From assembly GCA_951813085.1 (NCBI GenBank), contig OX638348.1, positions 939,627 through 1,003,626 on the forward strand: a stretch of DNA of 64,000 bases, written 5' to 3'. This DNA is from an uncultured Opitutaceae bacterium. GTDB taxonomy: Bacteria > Verrucomicrobiota > Verrucomicrobiia > Opitutales > Opitutaceae. The notes below the pieces were generated by a model. That model had not been told where the DNA came from, searched no databases, and saw only the letters and a list, made by a program, of their open reading frames with translations. Position numbers and translations under genes: made by a program. Positions 37,371 through 48,327 of this stretch are shown here, piece by piece. The number at the start of each line of letters is the position of its first letter. Position 1 is the first letter of the stretch.

Positions 37371-37898
37371 ATGCCCCCGGAATATTCAGACCAATCGAGT
37401 TGGTACGACGAGAACCTAGCGCCTCACGAGCCCCTGCTGCGCGGCTGGCTGAGAAGCCGCTACCGCGACGAAATCGAAGTCGACGATATCGTACAGGAAG
37501 CCCTGATGCGCGTGCTGAAGGAGAATCGAAAGAAGCCGCTCAAGGCACCGAAGGCGTTCTTCTACGCGGTGGCCCGCAATCTGGCAATCGATCGCGTGCG
37601 GCGTAACAAGCTGACTACGTGCGGCTCTTTGTGGGACGACGAGGCGCTCGAGGTGCTCGACGATTCGGAGCAGATCAAAGAGACGGTGGCGCGAAACCAC
37701 GAGAGAGAGCTTCTGACCAAGGCGATCCAGAAGCTGCCGGAGCGTTGCCGCCAGGTGTTCACCTTGGCGAAGGTTTATGGGATGAGCCACAAGGAGATTG
37801 GCCGGGAATTGGAAATCTCGAGTCACACGGTTGCCGCTCATGTGGCCACTGGATTGGCGAAGTGCATGGAATTTATGAAGTATCACGGAAGTGATTAA
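37371..37898 (+). CDS. ECF sigma factor (FecI-like)
   Basis: An extracytoplasmic-function sigma factor of 175 residues. Region 2 is YRDEIEVDDIVQEALMRVLKE and KAFFYAVARNLAIDRVRRNK; region 4 is LPERCRQVFTLAKVYGMSHKEIGRELEISSHTVAAHVATGLAKCMEFM. ATG at 37371 is preferred to the TTG nine bases earlier; GAAGAA lies upstream. The FecR gene follows at once and the receptor lies downstream, the classical Fec-type signalling order: receptor, FecR, sigma. It probably drives transcription of the receptor gene. Confidence 0.9.
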   Translation: MPPEYSDQSSWYDENLAPHEPLLRGWLRSRYRDEIEVDDIVQEALMRVLKENRKKPLKAPKAFFYAVARNLAIDRVRRNKLTTCGSLWDDEALEVLDDSEQIKETVARNHERELLTKAIQKLPERCRQVFTLAKVYGMSHKEIGRELEISSHTVAAHVATGLAKCMEFMKYHGSD

Positions 37899-37913
37899 TT
37901 GGAGACTTTTAGA

Positions 37914-38945
37914 ATGAGAAAGAAAGAATCAGAGTTTACGCGCGAAAAGCGCATCGAGACCGAAGCGACCCAATGGGTAGCCCGGAAATTCAGCGGTTTT
38001 TCACCGGAAGACCAGGACGCCTTCTTTGAGTGGCTTGCGGCGGATCCCGCCCACAGCGAGGCGTACGTCAAATATCAGGAGCTCTGGGGGCGTATGGACA
38101 CGCTTGCGGAGTGGGCCCCCGAGCACAGCGAGAAACCGCATCGCGACTTGTTGAAGGATCGTCACAGCGTGTTTCGTTGGGTCTTATTGGGCGGAATCGC
38201 GGCAGCGCTGGTATTCGGGATGTTTTCGTGGCTTCCCGGCCTATTGGGTCCGGCTGAGCTGGATCGCACTCATTATGTAGCTAAGGCTTATGAATCCCAC
38301 GAGCTGTCAGACGGTTCGGTTGTGGATATGAAGAGCGGCGCAGCGATGGTAGTAGATTTCACCCCGAATGAGCGTCGTGTGGAATTGGTGGCCAGCGAGG
38401 CGCTTTTCAATGTCGCAAAAGACAAGGATCGGCCGTTTATCGTCAGCGCGAAAGGCGTTGAAGTGCGATCGATCGGTACTGCGTTCAATGTACGCGTGTC
38501 GGAAGACGAAATAGAAGTTCTCGTGACCGAAGGGAAAGTAAGGCTGGATACCAGTCCGAGCAAAATTGTTTCAATTGATGATCCGATGGAGGAGATTTCC
38601 TTTGCGAGCAATCTAGTGGCGGGACAACGTTCCGTGGTTAATCTGGAAGGCGAGAGTCCGGTGCCGTTGGTCGTGCAAGCGGACGACGAGGAGATCCTCG
38701 AAGAGCTCGATTGGAAGTACCGATTGGAATTTGACTCGATACCGTTGTCCGAAGCTGTTGAGCGAATCAACCAGCGTGGGGCGATGGAGCTGGTAATAGT
38801 TGACGCTGAACTGAAAGACCTCCCCATCGTGGCGACCCTGCGTATCGATAAAATGGATTATTTTGCTGATATCTTGGAGCTTTCATTCGGTATCGACACG
38901 GAAATGGATAATCGGGGTCGGATGCTTTTGAGAAAGAGCGACTGA
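37914..38945 (+). CDS. FecR-family anti-sigma regulator
   Basis: 343 residues. The cytoplasmic N-terminal domain has ATQWVARKFSGFSPEDQDAFFEWLAADPAHSEAYVKYQELW (DUF4880-like). One membrane helix follows (WVLLGGIAAALVFGMFSWLPGLL), then the FecR core HYVAKAYESHELSDGSVVDMKSGAAMVVDF and FIVSAKGVEVRSIGTAFNVRV. The C-terminus (FDSIPLSEAVERIN...LRIDKMDYFADILELSF) is an STN-like module, as in related FecR proteins. ATG at 37914 follows GGAG by nine bases; a TTG directly after the sigma stop is less likely. It should hold the sigma factor inactive until the receptor signals. Confidence 0.9.
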   Translation: MRKKESEFTREKRIETEATQWVARKFSGFSPEDQDAFFEWLAADPAHSEAYVKYQELWGRMDTLAEWAPEHSEKPHRDLLKDRHSVFRWVLLGGIAAALVFGMFSWLPGLLGPAELDRTHYVAKAYESHELSDGSVVDMKSGAAMVVDFTPNERRVELVASEALFNVAKDKDRPFIVSAKGVEVRSIGTAFNVRVSEDEIEVLVTEGKVRLDTSPSKIVSIDDPMEEISFASNLVAGQRSVVNLEGESPVPLVVQADDEEILEELDWKYRLEFDSIPLSEAVERINQRGAMELVIVDAELKDLPIVATLRIDKMDYFADILELSFGIDTEMDNRGRMLLRKSD

Positions 38946-39065
38946 CCTTTGTGAACTGCTCTTACCCCTCTTGCACGGCGAACACAATCGATTCATAGGA
39001 TTATTATACACGAAAATTTCTGGAAAATAGAAAGAAACCTCGAACCTATTGGCTCGACCGGTCAC

Positions 39066-39230
39066 GCCGAATTAGCGAGGAGGTGGAAGAGCCACCTATC
39101 CTCGATTTGTCGGGGCAAGCGAAGCGATGTTAATAAACATAAACAACGTTCACCCGCTTAACGGGTTCACTTGTGTTCCCGCTAAGGCAGGAACAATAAG
39201 TATCCACTGCGTGGATAATAGGTTCGAATG
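39066..39230. repeat. REP-like unit and hairpin cluster D
   Basis: CGAGG-AGGTGG pairs with CCACCT-CCTCG around AAGAG, then GCGAAGCGATGTTAATAA ends the unit as in the other clusters. Next are GTTCC...GGAAC and TATCCAC-TGC-GTGGATA. The cluster fills the 430-base gap between FecR and the receptor; no gene is seen in the rest. Its hairpins could affect transcription into the receptor. Confidence 0.6.
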
Positions 39231-39374
39231 TATGCTATTGTCGATCCCCATGGCAGCGGGATGCTTTGGATTCTCTCTTATTTATAATCAATTTCTCATT
39301 TCTTAAAAAACATCTAGTTAATCCCATTTCGTAGTTCGTTTCAGAATGTGAAGCTCGCATTCTGATGATAATAG

Positions 39375-42300
39375 ATGACTCAAACTACAAAATCGCAGAT
39401 TCGTTTGCGACGCATAGCGCGGTGGAACGTTTATTGCGCGTTGGTTGCGTGCTTCATCTGTCAGGTTTTCTCCGGTACGGAGAAAATTCAAATGAAGACC
39501 GTACACTTCGATATGCCCGAAGGAAAGGCGATAGATACTCTGAAGGAAGCGGCGCTTCAAGCGGATGTGGATATCGTTTTTTCGGGCCGTTTGCTGCGCA
39601 AAGTGGATACGCCCGCCGTGGAAGGCGAGTATGTCCCCAAAGAAGTTTTCGATCTCATGCTGGCAGGTACCTCGCTCGCCGTATTTCAACATGAGAAATC
39701 CGGCGTGTATTCAATAAGGAAAGCCGCAACCGCAGAGGATGCGAACGGTGGTATACAAACTCAGAACCAACAAACCCAACCATTGGAACAGACTGATATG
39801 AAAATCGAAAAAAACAAATGGCTGAAAACGCTGGCTGTAGCCTTGACGCTCGGCATAACGGGAGCGGAACCACAGCTCTACGGTCAGGACAGCGACGAAA
39901 ACAAGGTCTATGAGCTCAGCCCGTTCACCATTGATGCTGGCGATAATGTAGGCTACCGTGCTACAAGCACGCTCGCGGGTTCGCGTTTGAAAACCCCACT
40001 TCGCGATGTCGGATCAGCGATTCAAGTTATCACTGAGGAACTTTTCGAGGATACAGGGTCGACTACTATGGAGGAAATCCTTCCATACGCGCTCAATACA
40101 GAGGCCTATGGCACCATGGGCAATTTCTCGGGTGGAAAAGGTTCAAACCACAGAGGACGATTTGAGCAAGATCTGCAGCGGAGAGATCCTCAGTCTGCGC
40201 AAAGAGTGCGAGGGTTGGCTCCCGCTTCCTTGACGCGCGACTTCTTTCTGACAGATATTCCGTTCGAAGGTTACAACACGAGCCGCGTAGCCGTGAGCCG
40301 AGGGGCGAATTCGCTTCTTTTCGGTGTTGGAGCTGCGGGCGGCGTGATCAACAACTCGCTCAAGAAAGCGAGGGTTGATGGAGCCGATTCGGGTGAAGTC
40401 AGCTTCCGTTACGGGGAGCGTGATTCGCACAGAGCGACATTGGATTTCCACAGAAGCCTCGTGGAAGACAGATTGGCTTTGCGTGTAATGTCTTTGTACA
40501 AGGATACTCGCTACAAACAGCGGCCCGCATATGAAATAGATAAGCGTATCAGCGTGAGCGTCGATTCATTGCTGTTCGTGAATGACAACGTGAATTGGCT
40601 AGGGAAGACCAAGCTGAGGGCTGATGCGGAGCGGGGAGATATCCATGGAAGTCCTCCAAATTTTCTTCCCCCAGTAGATGGAATCACTCACTTTTTCGAG
40701 GCTCCGGATATTGAGACGCTGCAGAATATTCCTGGCGTGAAAATCCCGGGGTATTATATAAGCGAAGAGGCGACTGGGAATGTGCGATCTCATCCAGAAT
40801 TCGGTTACGGCACCTGGAACCCCAAGCAGACCTACGATACGAGATTGGGCTTTACGCGAGGCAACACGCCAGCTCCTGTCGAACGCCATTTCCATCGGAT
40901 GATAGTGCCTCTGGATTCGGCTGGCGTTATGATCGTCGGAGATCATCAAGGATCCGGATTTGCGGGCTCTCACGGTAGTGCGAGAGGATCGACAGGCTAT
41001 GTTGATGAGAATGGGGATCCAGTCGCACCCGGTCCTGCAACCCACGGAATCGGAGTGGATGGGCTTCCGTATAAAGTGGTCAGCGACACTTTTAACTATA
41101 TAGCGTCGGGCAATCTCTTTATGGGTGTGCGGAATGGGCAACTATTTACCAATTTCACTCCATTTTCTATTATGGACCGCAATATTTGGGATAACCAAAA
41201 CCTATTGTTCCAAGGCGATACGCAAAGCCGGTCAATGGACTTCAAGTCTCATACGATTACCTTAGAGCAAGACCTATTTGAGGGCAAAGGCGGTATCGAG
41301 ATAGCCTTCGATAATCAGGCCTATAGTACCGAAAACTTGTTGCCGTTTTCTGCGGGTGGGACCATCGGAGATAGTAACAATGGCGATCTATTCATCGATG
41401 TTAATGAGTACCTGCTAAATGGTCAGCCGAATCCGAATCTCGGACGACCAATCGTAAGGACGCCTGAAATTGCCGCCCCGAGGCTAAATGAAACGCAGCG
41501 CGATAGCGCGCGGGCAACCGCATTCTACAATTTGGATTTCGAGGAAATGTACGACGGAAAAGTTATGCAATGGCTTGGCAATCATACCTTGACTGGCTAC
41601 TACAACGAGCAGTCCGCGGATTTCTACAACTTGAGCCTGCGAAACTATTTTGCTGGAGAATCTCTTTTCCTCGGTGATCCTGAGTACTACAATCGTCCTG
41701 GGAGGGGCGTTTTGCAAGTTGATTTCAGAGCGGTACACACGACATACGTCGGAGCAGACGTGCGTCAGCTAAATTCGCCGAGCGAGGTTAGGATCAATCA
41801 AATTGACGTCGATATTCCGGAGGTCGGTGACGCTTTTCAATCGTTGCTCTTCAATGCAGATACAAATGAATTCGAAGTGCAAAGCGTGACTTTAGGAAAA
41901 GCAGTAAGTGGTGGTGGCCGCCGCAGAAACGATATCGATACCGAAGTATTCAGCCTTCAGAGCCGGTTTCTGAATAACCATTTAGTCGGGTTAGCAGGCT
42001 GGCGTAGCGACAGTGCAACGACGTGGGAAAATATTACTCAGGAGGAGTCGGAAGCGTTGGGCATACCTTGGCGAGATGGCGCTTATAGTACATCGGCTGC
42101 CAACCCGGACAGGTTCCGCATTAGCGCGGATCCTTCTGATGTAGTCAGCGCGGACACGTTTACTTGGAGCTTGGTTGGGCATATGCCGGAAAACTGGCTT
42201 GGGGACTTGCCTGTTGGCATAAGCCTCCATGCGGGGGAATCCGAGAATTTCCAAATTGCTCCGACTCGTCGCAATGTCAGAGGCAATGTCATAGGTTTGC

Positions 42301-43373
42301 CTTCCGGAAAAACAAGGGAGGAGGGGATTACATTCAACTTGTTCAATGGTAAAGTGATTGCCCGCCTCAATTGGTATGAGACTTCGTCAGATTTGGATAC
42401 ATTGGAATTGGGTGGTACAAGCACTGTTTTCTCCTAGGTCTCTGGGTTCCTCGGTCGTTGGTATGGGGCGGAGCTGGATCAAGGAGACACGCCCGAAGGA
42501 TTTGACCGAGCCGTTCAACTATCGATCGATTATCTCGGTCCCCAGGCGGGCGACTTGGATAATCCAAACTTCCAGAGCTTCCAGGATGTCTACGACGAGA
42601 TAATTTCGTGGCTTCCTGCCGATCTGCAGGCGGCGCGTAACCTGACGTTTGATGGCGCTGGGAATTTGGACTTCAGGGAAAATCCAGGTGAAACTCCGAC
42701 AAGAAGCTTCATCTCAAAAGGCTTCGAGTTGGATTTGACCGCGAATATCACTGATAATTGGAGACTCTTCCTAAATGCGGCTCAGCAAAAAGCGTCTCAG
42801 AGCAATATAGCGACCGATGTCTTGGAGCTCTATGAAGAGGTTTTAGCCAACATTAGGGCTTCGGAAATCGGACAATGGGCGGATACGCCTCAATTAGGTA
42901 GAAATGAAGGTGCGACGTTTGAGTCCCGGCTCATCGCGAATGTTGGACTGGGCCTTACGCGGCAGACTGCTAATGAAGGTCAAAATACGCTCGAGATGCG
43001 CGAATGGCGTGTTAACGCAGTAACCTCATATTCCTTTACCGAAGGAGCTTTGGAGGGCTTGACGCTAGGTGGTGGTGTTCGTTGGCAAGATGAAAACGCG
43101 CTCGGCTACCCTAATATTCTTGGCGAGAATGACGTTGTTCTGCCCGACCTGGCCAACCCATTCATGGGTCCGGATCAACTCAACGGAGATCTGTGGATCA
43201 GCTATGCGAAGCGTCTTAAAAACCGGATTGATTGGAAGGTTCAATTGAATTTTCGCAATGCTGTTGGCGACAGCGATTATATACCTGCTCTCATCAACCC
43301 AGACGGTAGAATTGCTGTCGTTCGCAACCCTCAACCTCGCGAAGTTTTCCTTACGAATACATTTAGTTTCTAA
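39375..43373 (+). pseudogene. STN-TonB-dependent receptor, one in-frame TAG
   Basis: A transducer-type outer-membrane receptor of 1332 codons. A first leader precedes an STN domain (VHFDMPEGKAIDTLKEAALQADVDIVFSGRLL). Then, at Met142, a second leader-like segment appears (MKIEKNKWLKTLAVALTLGI, cut near LYGQ), followed by the plug (GSRLKTPLRDVGSAIQVITEELFEDTG, VSRGANSLLFGVGAAGGVIN) and the barrel ending in NTFSF. TAG at 42435-42437 follows STVFS and the frame then continues VSGFLGRWYG; Trp fits, from CCTGG to CCTAG. The rest of the barrel is intact. FecR and the sigma factor lie upstream, so it both imports and senses its ligand, probably an oligosaccharide. Confidence 0.82.
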
Positions 43374-43798
43374 TGTTCGCAGAATTGTCTGAAGCATAAT
43401 CTGAATATCGGGATGTTGACAACTGAGATCAGGAGTATTATATCAATAAGGCTGATATCGCTTCGCCACCTTCGTTACGCTACGTTGTTCCTCAATATGA
43501 TCTCCGAATTGAATTGGATCAATTGGAATTCCTATCAGCCAGCAACTTCTAAAAGAGGGAGAAACCAAATATCGGCGAACGGCAAATTCCATTCAATTGC
43601 AGGCGCTGCCTTTGTATCCAATATTGAAATAATATTGATAATCGCCTCTGTGATCATCCATTGATGATCGACCTTCATCCATTATCAACCCGGTTTAATG
43701 ATGCCCCTCTATTTCTCCCCTTTTTTTGTAGACTCATACGCGCGGCTAAGCTGCTCGGAGATTGATTTCGTTAATCAGCTTGGAACAAGGAGGGCGTC

Positions 43799-43963
43799 AT
43801 GAACCGAAGACGTTTTCTATGGTCGGGCGGGCTACTGGCGGCGTGCCCCTTCATCGGGCGATCGCAACATTCGGATTACAGCAAGTGGGCCCAGTCTGGA
43901 GTGACAGCCTACAGGGTCAGGGGTCAATTATCAAGTTTCGCGACGGAGCCACAGGGTCAATAG
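43799..43963 (+). pseudogene. Orphan twin-arginine leader, rest of gene lost
   Basis: MNRRRFLWSGGLLAACPFIG is a typical Tat leader, preceded by an ideal AAGGAGG six bases before the ATG. The frame ends after 54 codons in sequence with a short direct repeat (ACAGGGTCA...). Nothing downstream on this strand continues it; the minus-strand DUF1592 gene ends 60 bases on. It looks like the start of a secreted protein cut by a rearrangement. The 425 bases before it hold only a GATCATC-CATT-GATGATC hairpin. Confidence 0.5.
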
Positions 43964-44022
43964 CCTACCGATGCGCAGCGACATAACCCAAAAGGAGAGT
44001 AAATGACGTCGTTTGCTGATTT

Positions 44023-46470
44023 TCACTGGCCTCGGAACGACGGGCTGTTCATTACTGCCGCGATTGTGTCGACGATGCGGTATTCATTTTCCGCGGACTT
44101 AGCGAGGATCTGGTCGACTTCGGTATACTCGGCAGCTGTGGGTTCCGCTCCGTTGGCGTAGGTAAGCAACTTGGAGATGAAGCAGCGGATAAAGCGATCG
44201 CGATTGGCGTCAGTCATCATGAGTTGCTTGAACTCCTCGATGTCGGAATAACTCGTTCCGTTGCGGAAACGGGCACTCGCATCCACCGGCTTCGCACTGC
44301 CCACCATGGGTCTCGCTTGCCTGTCCGGCATGGTGATATTTCCCAATTCCCGGTAGTCATCCCGCCACGCGCCGGTAGGAGAAAAGTTTTCAAAGGCGAA
44401 TCCCCACGGATCGATAGTCGCATGACAAGAGGCGCAGGACTCTTCTTGAGTGTGGGCCGCGAGCACCTCGCGGATCGTCTTGGCGGTTCGCACATCCGGT
44501 TCCGTGATTTCAATGTCGGGTGACGGGTGGATGCCCATGAAGTTTTCCATCACATAGACGGCTCGATGAATGGGCGAAGTCGTCTGAGTATCTGCGGTCG
44601 AGGTCAGGAAGGCTCCCATGCCGAGCAAGCCACCGCGGCGCCCGTCGGTGAAGGCGTATTTCCGTAATTTCGAGTCCTCGGGAACACCCTCAAGTCGATA
44701 GATCCGGGCGAGATCGGCATTCACGAAACTGTAGTCGGCCGAAACGAGCTCGGTGACCGGGCGGTTGTGTTTCACGAGGTGGCGGAAGAACGCGAGCGCT
44801 TCGTTGACCATATCCTCGCCAACCTGCTTTCGATCGTAGAAGGGAAACCGTACCGGGTCCGGAGACATGAAGTTGATGTCGGCGAGCTTAAGCCAGCTGT
44901 AGGGGAACGCTTCAATGAGCGCTTCGGCTTTCCCCGTATCGATCCGTCGTTGTAGTTCATGGCGGACGCTCTCGAAGGAAGTCAGCTTCCCCTTGGCGAC
45001 TTGCGCTCGCAAATCGGGTGGGGGAAGCGTGGCTTCTAGGAAGTAGCTCAGTTTCGAAGCGAATCGATCGCCGGCGGAAAGGTCCTCGCCATCCAGGATG
45101 AGAAAGGCGGGCGATATCAGCACGCCGAGAATTCCCTCTTTATAAGCGTCCACGATTCCCAGTCGTCCCGCATTTTCTTTGATGGAGGCTACCATGGGCG
45201 CCAGTTCGTCCTCTACAACGGGACGGCGCCACGCGCGTTCGGCGATGGGTTTGAGAATATCCAGGGCTTGTTCCACGGTTGGGTTCTTGCCCAGCAGAGC
45301 CACCTGCCGCTTCGACGGCCAGCTTTCGTAAAGCGGCCCCTCGATAGCGACGCTGTAAAGGCGGGGTCGGGCCCCATGCCACTCGTTTCTCCAAAATACC
45401 GAATGAATGGCGGGTCGTTCGGGAAACCGTTTCCGAAGGAATTCCTGCTCCATGTATATTCGCTGAAAGGCGGCTGGATCATTTTCCTTGAGGTAGACGC
45501 CGGCGATCGCGCGTTGATGTTTGAAACCGCCGTTGTGCAACATGCGGAAGGCATCGGTCTCGTGCCAGAACTTGAGCTCTGTGCCGGCGGCCAGCCACTC
45601 GTCGAGTTCAATGTCCGTCGGTGTCTCATCCGGCAGATCTACGAGTCGCTCGCGGCCGCCCATCTGAATCTTGAGCTGGATCGGGTCGGCATGGTAGAAG
45701 CCTGTATCTTCGGTGGCGTACAGGGTCCGATCCACCCCAGTCGCTCTAATGGTGATTTGGTAGCGCCCCGTCGTTGGGATCGATCGCAGGTTTTTCAAGA
45801 CGAAGGGATCCCTCGGATCATTGAAGTCTACATACTTGTCCGAAGGCCTGCGGGACTTAGGCCCTGCAATGCTTCCTTTTTCGATACCTCGGGCTGAAAT
45901 CCGATAGCGTTTCGCCTCAGGCTTCTTGCCTGGTTGCAGCGTCGCATCGAGAATATTGCGAATGGCCTCGACATAGTTTTCCAGATGAAACCGACTCATG
46001 CCCAGCGTTTCGCCGTGTGTATCGAAACCATGGTGACGGGAGTCTCCCACGAGACTGGCGAGGGGGAAGCGCGTGCCTACATCCTCCAGGAGCAGCGCAG
46101 CGCGTACGCTATTGGCAAACTCGCGATTGTTCATCCGGCGCGGGCGCGACGTGATCCGGGGCGCTTCGAAGCTCTTAATATTCCGCTCTAGATACGCTAC
46201 GAGGCGCTCCCGTTCGGGTGCGGTGAGTTCGCTCTCGTCCTCGGGCGGCATATCCTCGATTATGACCAGGTCCAGGGCGTCGAGCCATCGTTCGAGATTG
46301 CCGTCCATCGGCGCCGCGCTGAGTTCGGTAATTTTGAAATCGCCTTTGCTCTTCTCGTCGTTGTGACACTTGTAACAATGGTCTTCGAGCAAGACTTCCG
46401 AAGCGGAGACCTCGGTGACTGGCAAAACCACTCCGAGCAGGAGGCCTATAAAGGGCAGGGGGGATCTCAT
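44023..46470 (-). CDS. DUF1587-DUF1592-DUF1588-DUF1585 cytochrome-type protein
   Basis: 815 residues with a leader. The PSCyt1-like haem site is LLEDHCYKCHNDEKSKGDFKI. DUF1587 (RMNNREFANSVRAALLLEDV), a beta-rich middle (YQITIRATGVD), DUF1595/1592 (AERAWRRPVVEDELAPMVAS, GVLISPAFLILDGE, ASKLSYFLEATLPP), DUF1588 with a second haem-type site (ESCASCHATIDPWGFAFENFSPTG) and DUF1585 (FIRCFISKLLTYANGAEPTAAE) follow. Partner proteins are DUF1552, encoded five bases upstream on this strand. The pair is typical of Planctomycetes and Verrucomicrobia; function is not established, probably in periplasmic polymer breakdown. Confidence 0.87.
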   Translation of the reverse strand: MRSPLPFIGLLLGVVLPVTEVSASEVLLEDHCYKCHNDEKSKGDFKITELSAAPMDGNLERWLDALDLVIIEDMPPEDESELTAPERERLVAYLERNIKSFEAPRITSRPRRMNNREFANSVRAALLLEDVGTRFPLASLVGDSRHHGFDTHGETLGMSRFHLENYVEAIRNILDATLQPGKKPEAKRYRISARGIEKGSIAGPKSRRPSDKYVDFNDPRDPFVLKNLRSIPTTGRYQITIRATGVDRTLYATEDTGFYHADPIQLKIQMGGRERLVDLPDETPTDIELDEWLAAGTELKFWHETDAFRMLHNGGFKHQRAIAGVYLKENDPAAFQRIYMEQEFLRKRFPERPAIHSVFWRNEWHGARPRLYSVAIEGPLYESWPSKRQVALLGKNPTVEQALDILKPIAERAWRRPVVEDELAPMVASIKENAGRLGIVDAYKEGILGVLISPAFLILDGEDLSAGDRFASKLSYFLEATLPPPDLRAQVAKGKLTSFESVRHELQRRIDTGKAEALIEAFPYSWLKLADINFMSPDPVRFPFYDRKQVGEDMVNEALAFFRHLVKHNRPVTELVSADYSFVNADLARIYRLEGVPEDSKLRKYAFTDGRRGGLLGMGAFLTSTADTQTTSPIHRAVYVMENFMGIHPSPDIEITEPDVRTAKTIREVLAAHTQEESCASCHATIDPWGFAFENFSPTGAWRDDYRELGNITMPDRQARPMVGSAKPVDASARFRNGTSYSDIEEFKQLMMTDANRDRFIRCFISKLLTYANGAEPTAAEYTEVDQILAKSAENEYRIVDTIAAVMNSPSFRGQ

Positions 46471-46475
46471 ACTCT

Positions 46476-47681
46476 TCAGCTGTAGCGCAGGTCGAATTTC
46501 CCGGTGCTGGTATTGAACGAATCCTGTTCGAGGCCAAAGCGCTGCAGCAAGGTCACGAAGAGATTGCAGAGCGGCAGGTTCTTCCCGCTGGTGGCGGCGT
46601 CTATGTGCCCGAGGTGCTTGAAGCCGCCTCCCGCCACTAGGATCGGCAGGTTGCGGCAGGAGTGAGTGCCTCCGTAGCCCATGCCGCTTCCGAAAAGAAC
46701 GATGGTGTTGTCGAGCATGGAGCCATCGCCATTAATTTCCGGAATTGAATCCAGTTTCTGGAGACATCGAGAAAGTTGTTTTATTTGGAAGGTTTCGATG
46801 GCGACCAGCTCCGCGGTGATATCCGGAACCTTTCCATTGTGCGTGCAGCCGTGGTAGCTCCGAGTGACGGGCTCGATTGCAGTGTAATCCACTGTTCGTG
46901 GAAATGCCACTGTCGCCACCCGGGTCAGATCCGTCTCGAAGGCATAGGAGACCATGTCGAAGATGGCGTTATAGTCGTGACGTAGGGTGGGCTCGACGTT
47001 CGCGTAGTGACCAGAAATATCAAAGGTCGGTTTATCCTTACCGATCCACTGGCGTCGATTCTCGAGGACTTTTTCAAACTCGCGAACAGAAGTCTGATAC
47101 TGATCAAGTCGTTCGTGATCGAAGCGGCTGGCCGATTTCTCGAGAAACGCGAATTGATCGGCGACCTTATCCAGCACGCTGTGATTGCGGTCGATCAGAT
47201 CCAGCTGTCTCTTCTTTTGCTGGGCAGAGGGATTCGAAAACAGGTGATCAAAAAGCCTCTGAGGATCGGTAATGACCGCGTCCTTTACTCCATTGGCCGT
47301 CCGGCTCATCTGGATACCGTCCTCGAGAGCGGCATTGATAGAGGGGAAGCGCACTTCGCTGCCGGAATGACGAGCCATCAATTGATCGAAGGATACGTTT
47401 TTATCCGGGAAGGAGCCGGCATCCGTTGGGAGGATCCCATTGAGAAAGGCAACTTCACGGCCATGGCCATTGACCATATTGTGGTCTGTATGGGAGAAGA
47501 TGCTCAGGCGATCTTTGAGCCAGTTCAATGGCTGCAGAGTCGAAGGCAGCTTGACGTTCTTCCCAAACTTCTTGGGAAAGAAATGGTCCGGATGCATACC
47601 CAACGGGTTGGCGACAATGAGGCAACGGGTCTTCGACGCCTCAGTGGCGGCGCCCAGGCACTCAAGGGAAGGTAGGGCCCA
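46476..47681 (-). pseudogene. DUF1552 protein, 5' end deleted
   Basis: DUF1552 proteins are the usual partners of DUF1592 proteins. Homology runs from WALPSLECLGAATEASKTR and ANPLGMHPDHFFPKKFGKN through HGCTHNGKVPDITAELVAIETFQIKQLSRCLQKLD to LFGSGMGYGGTHSCRNLPILVAGGGFKHLGH. The Tat leader and about 25 residues that should precede are missing; in-frame DNA ends with TAA at 47685-47687. At that point the DNA becomes the ATPase fragment of the opposite strand. TTG at 47603 could restart translation, giving a 375-residue product without export signal. Confidence 0.8.
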
Positions 47682-48327
47682 GACTTACGTAGAGCGAGAT
47701 GTGCGACAGTTGATTCAGTTGAAGGACGCAACGCTTTTCGAAAAATTCATAAAGCTATTGGCAGGACGGGTCGGTCAGATAATCAATTACGATAGCTTGT
47801 CGAGCGACGTTGGAGCTGACCCGAAGACGATCAAACGGTGGCTGTCCATTCTGGAGGCGTCCTTCATTGTGTTCAAGCTGCCGCCCTATTTCGAGAATTT
47901 CGGAAAGCGAGTCATAAAATCGCCTAAGTATTATTTTACGGATACGGGTTTGCTCTCCTATATGCTAGGTATCGAAAAACCGGAGCAGGTTAGCCGCGAT
48001 CCTCTTGTTGGGGGGCTCTTCGAAAACCTTGTAATCCTAGAGGCATTGAAAGCTCGATACAATCAAGGCTTAATGCCGAATCTCTACTTCTTTCGCGATA
48101 GCGGAGGCAACGAGATCGATCTGTTACAGCAATCTGGACGCGATCTCGTTGGCATCGAAATCAAGTCTAGCTCTACCTACAACGCGAACTTCAAGAAAGG
48201 TTTGGATCGGTTTAACGAAAAAACTGCTCCCCTGGCTCGCCGTTACATAATCTATAATGGAGAGGCCCGGGAATTTAGCGATGGCTTCGAGGCGGTCCCT
48301 TTCGCTCGGACAGGTGAATTGTTTTAG
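47680..48327 (+). pseudogene. DUF4143 (AAA_14) ATPase, C-terminal part only
   Basis: The fragment QTYVERDVRQLIQLKDATLFEKFIKLLAGRVGQIINYDSL begins inside a DUF4143 protein, and continues through FGKRVIKSPKYYFTDTGLLSYMLGIEKPEQV and FFRDSGGNEIDLL to a natural end. The AAA ATPase half (Walker A and B, about 190 residues) that should precede is absent. Homology starts exactly where the opposing DUF1552 gene loses its 5' end, so one deletion removed both starts. The function of the intact family is unclear; it has a nuclease-like C-terminal fold. Confidence 0.75.
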
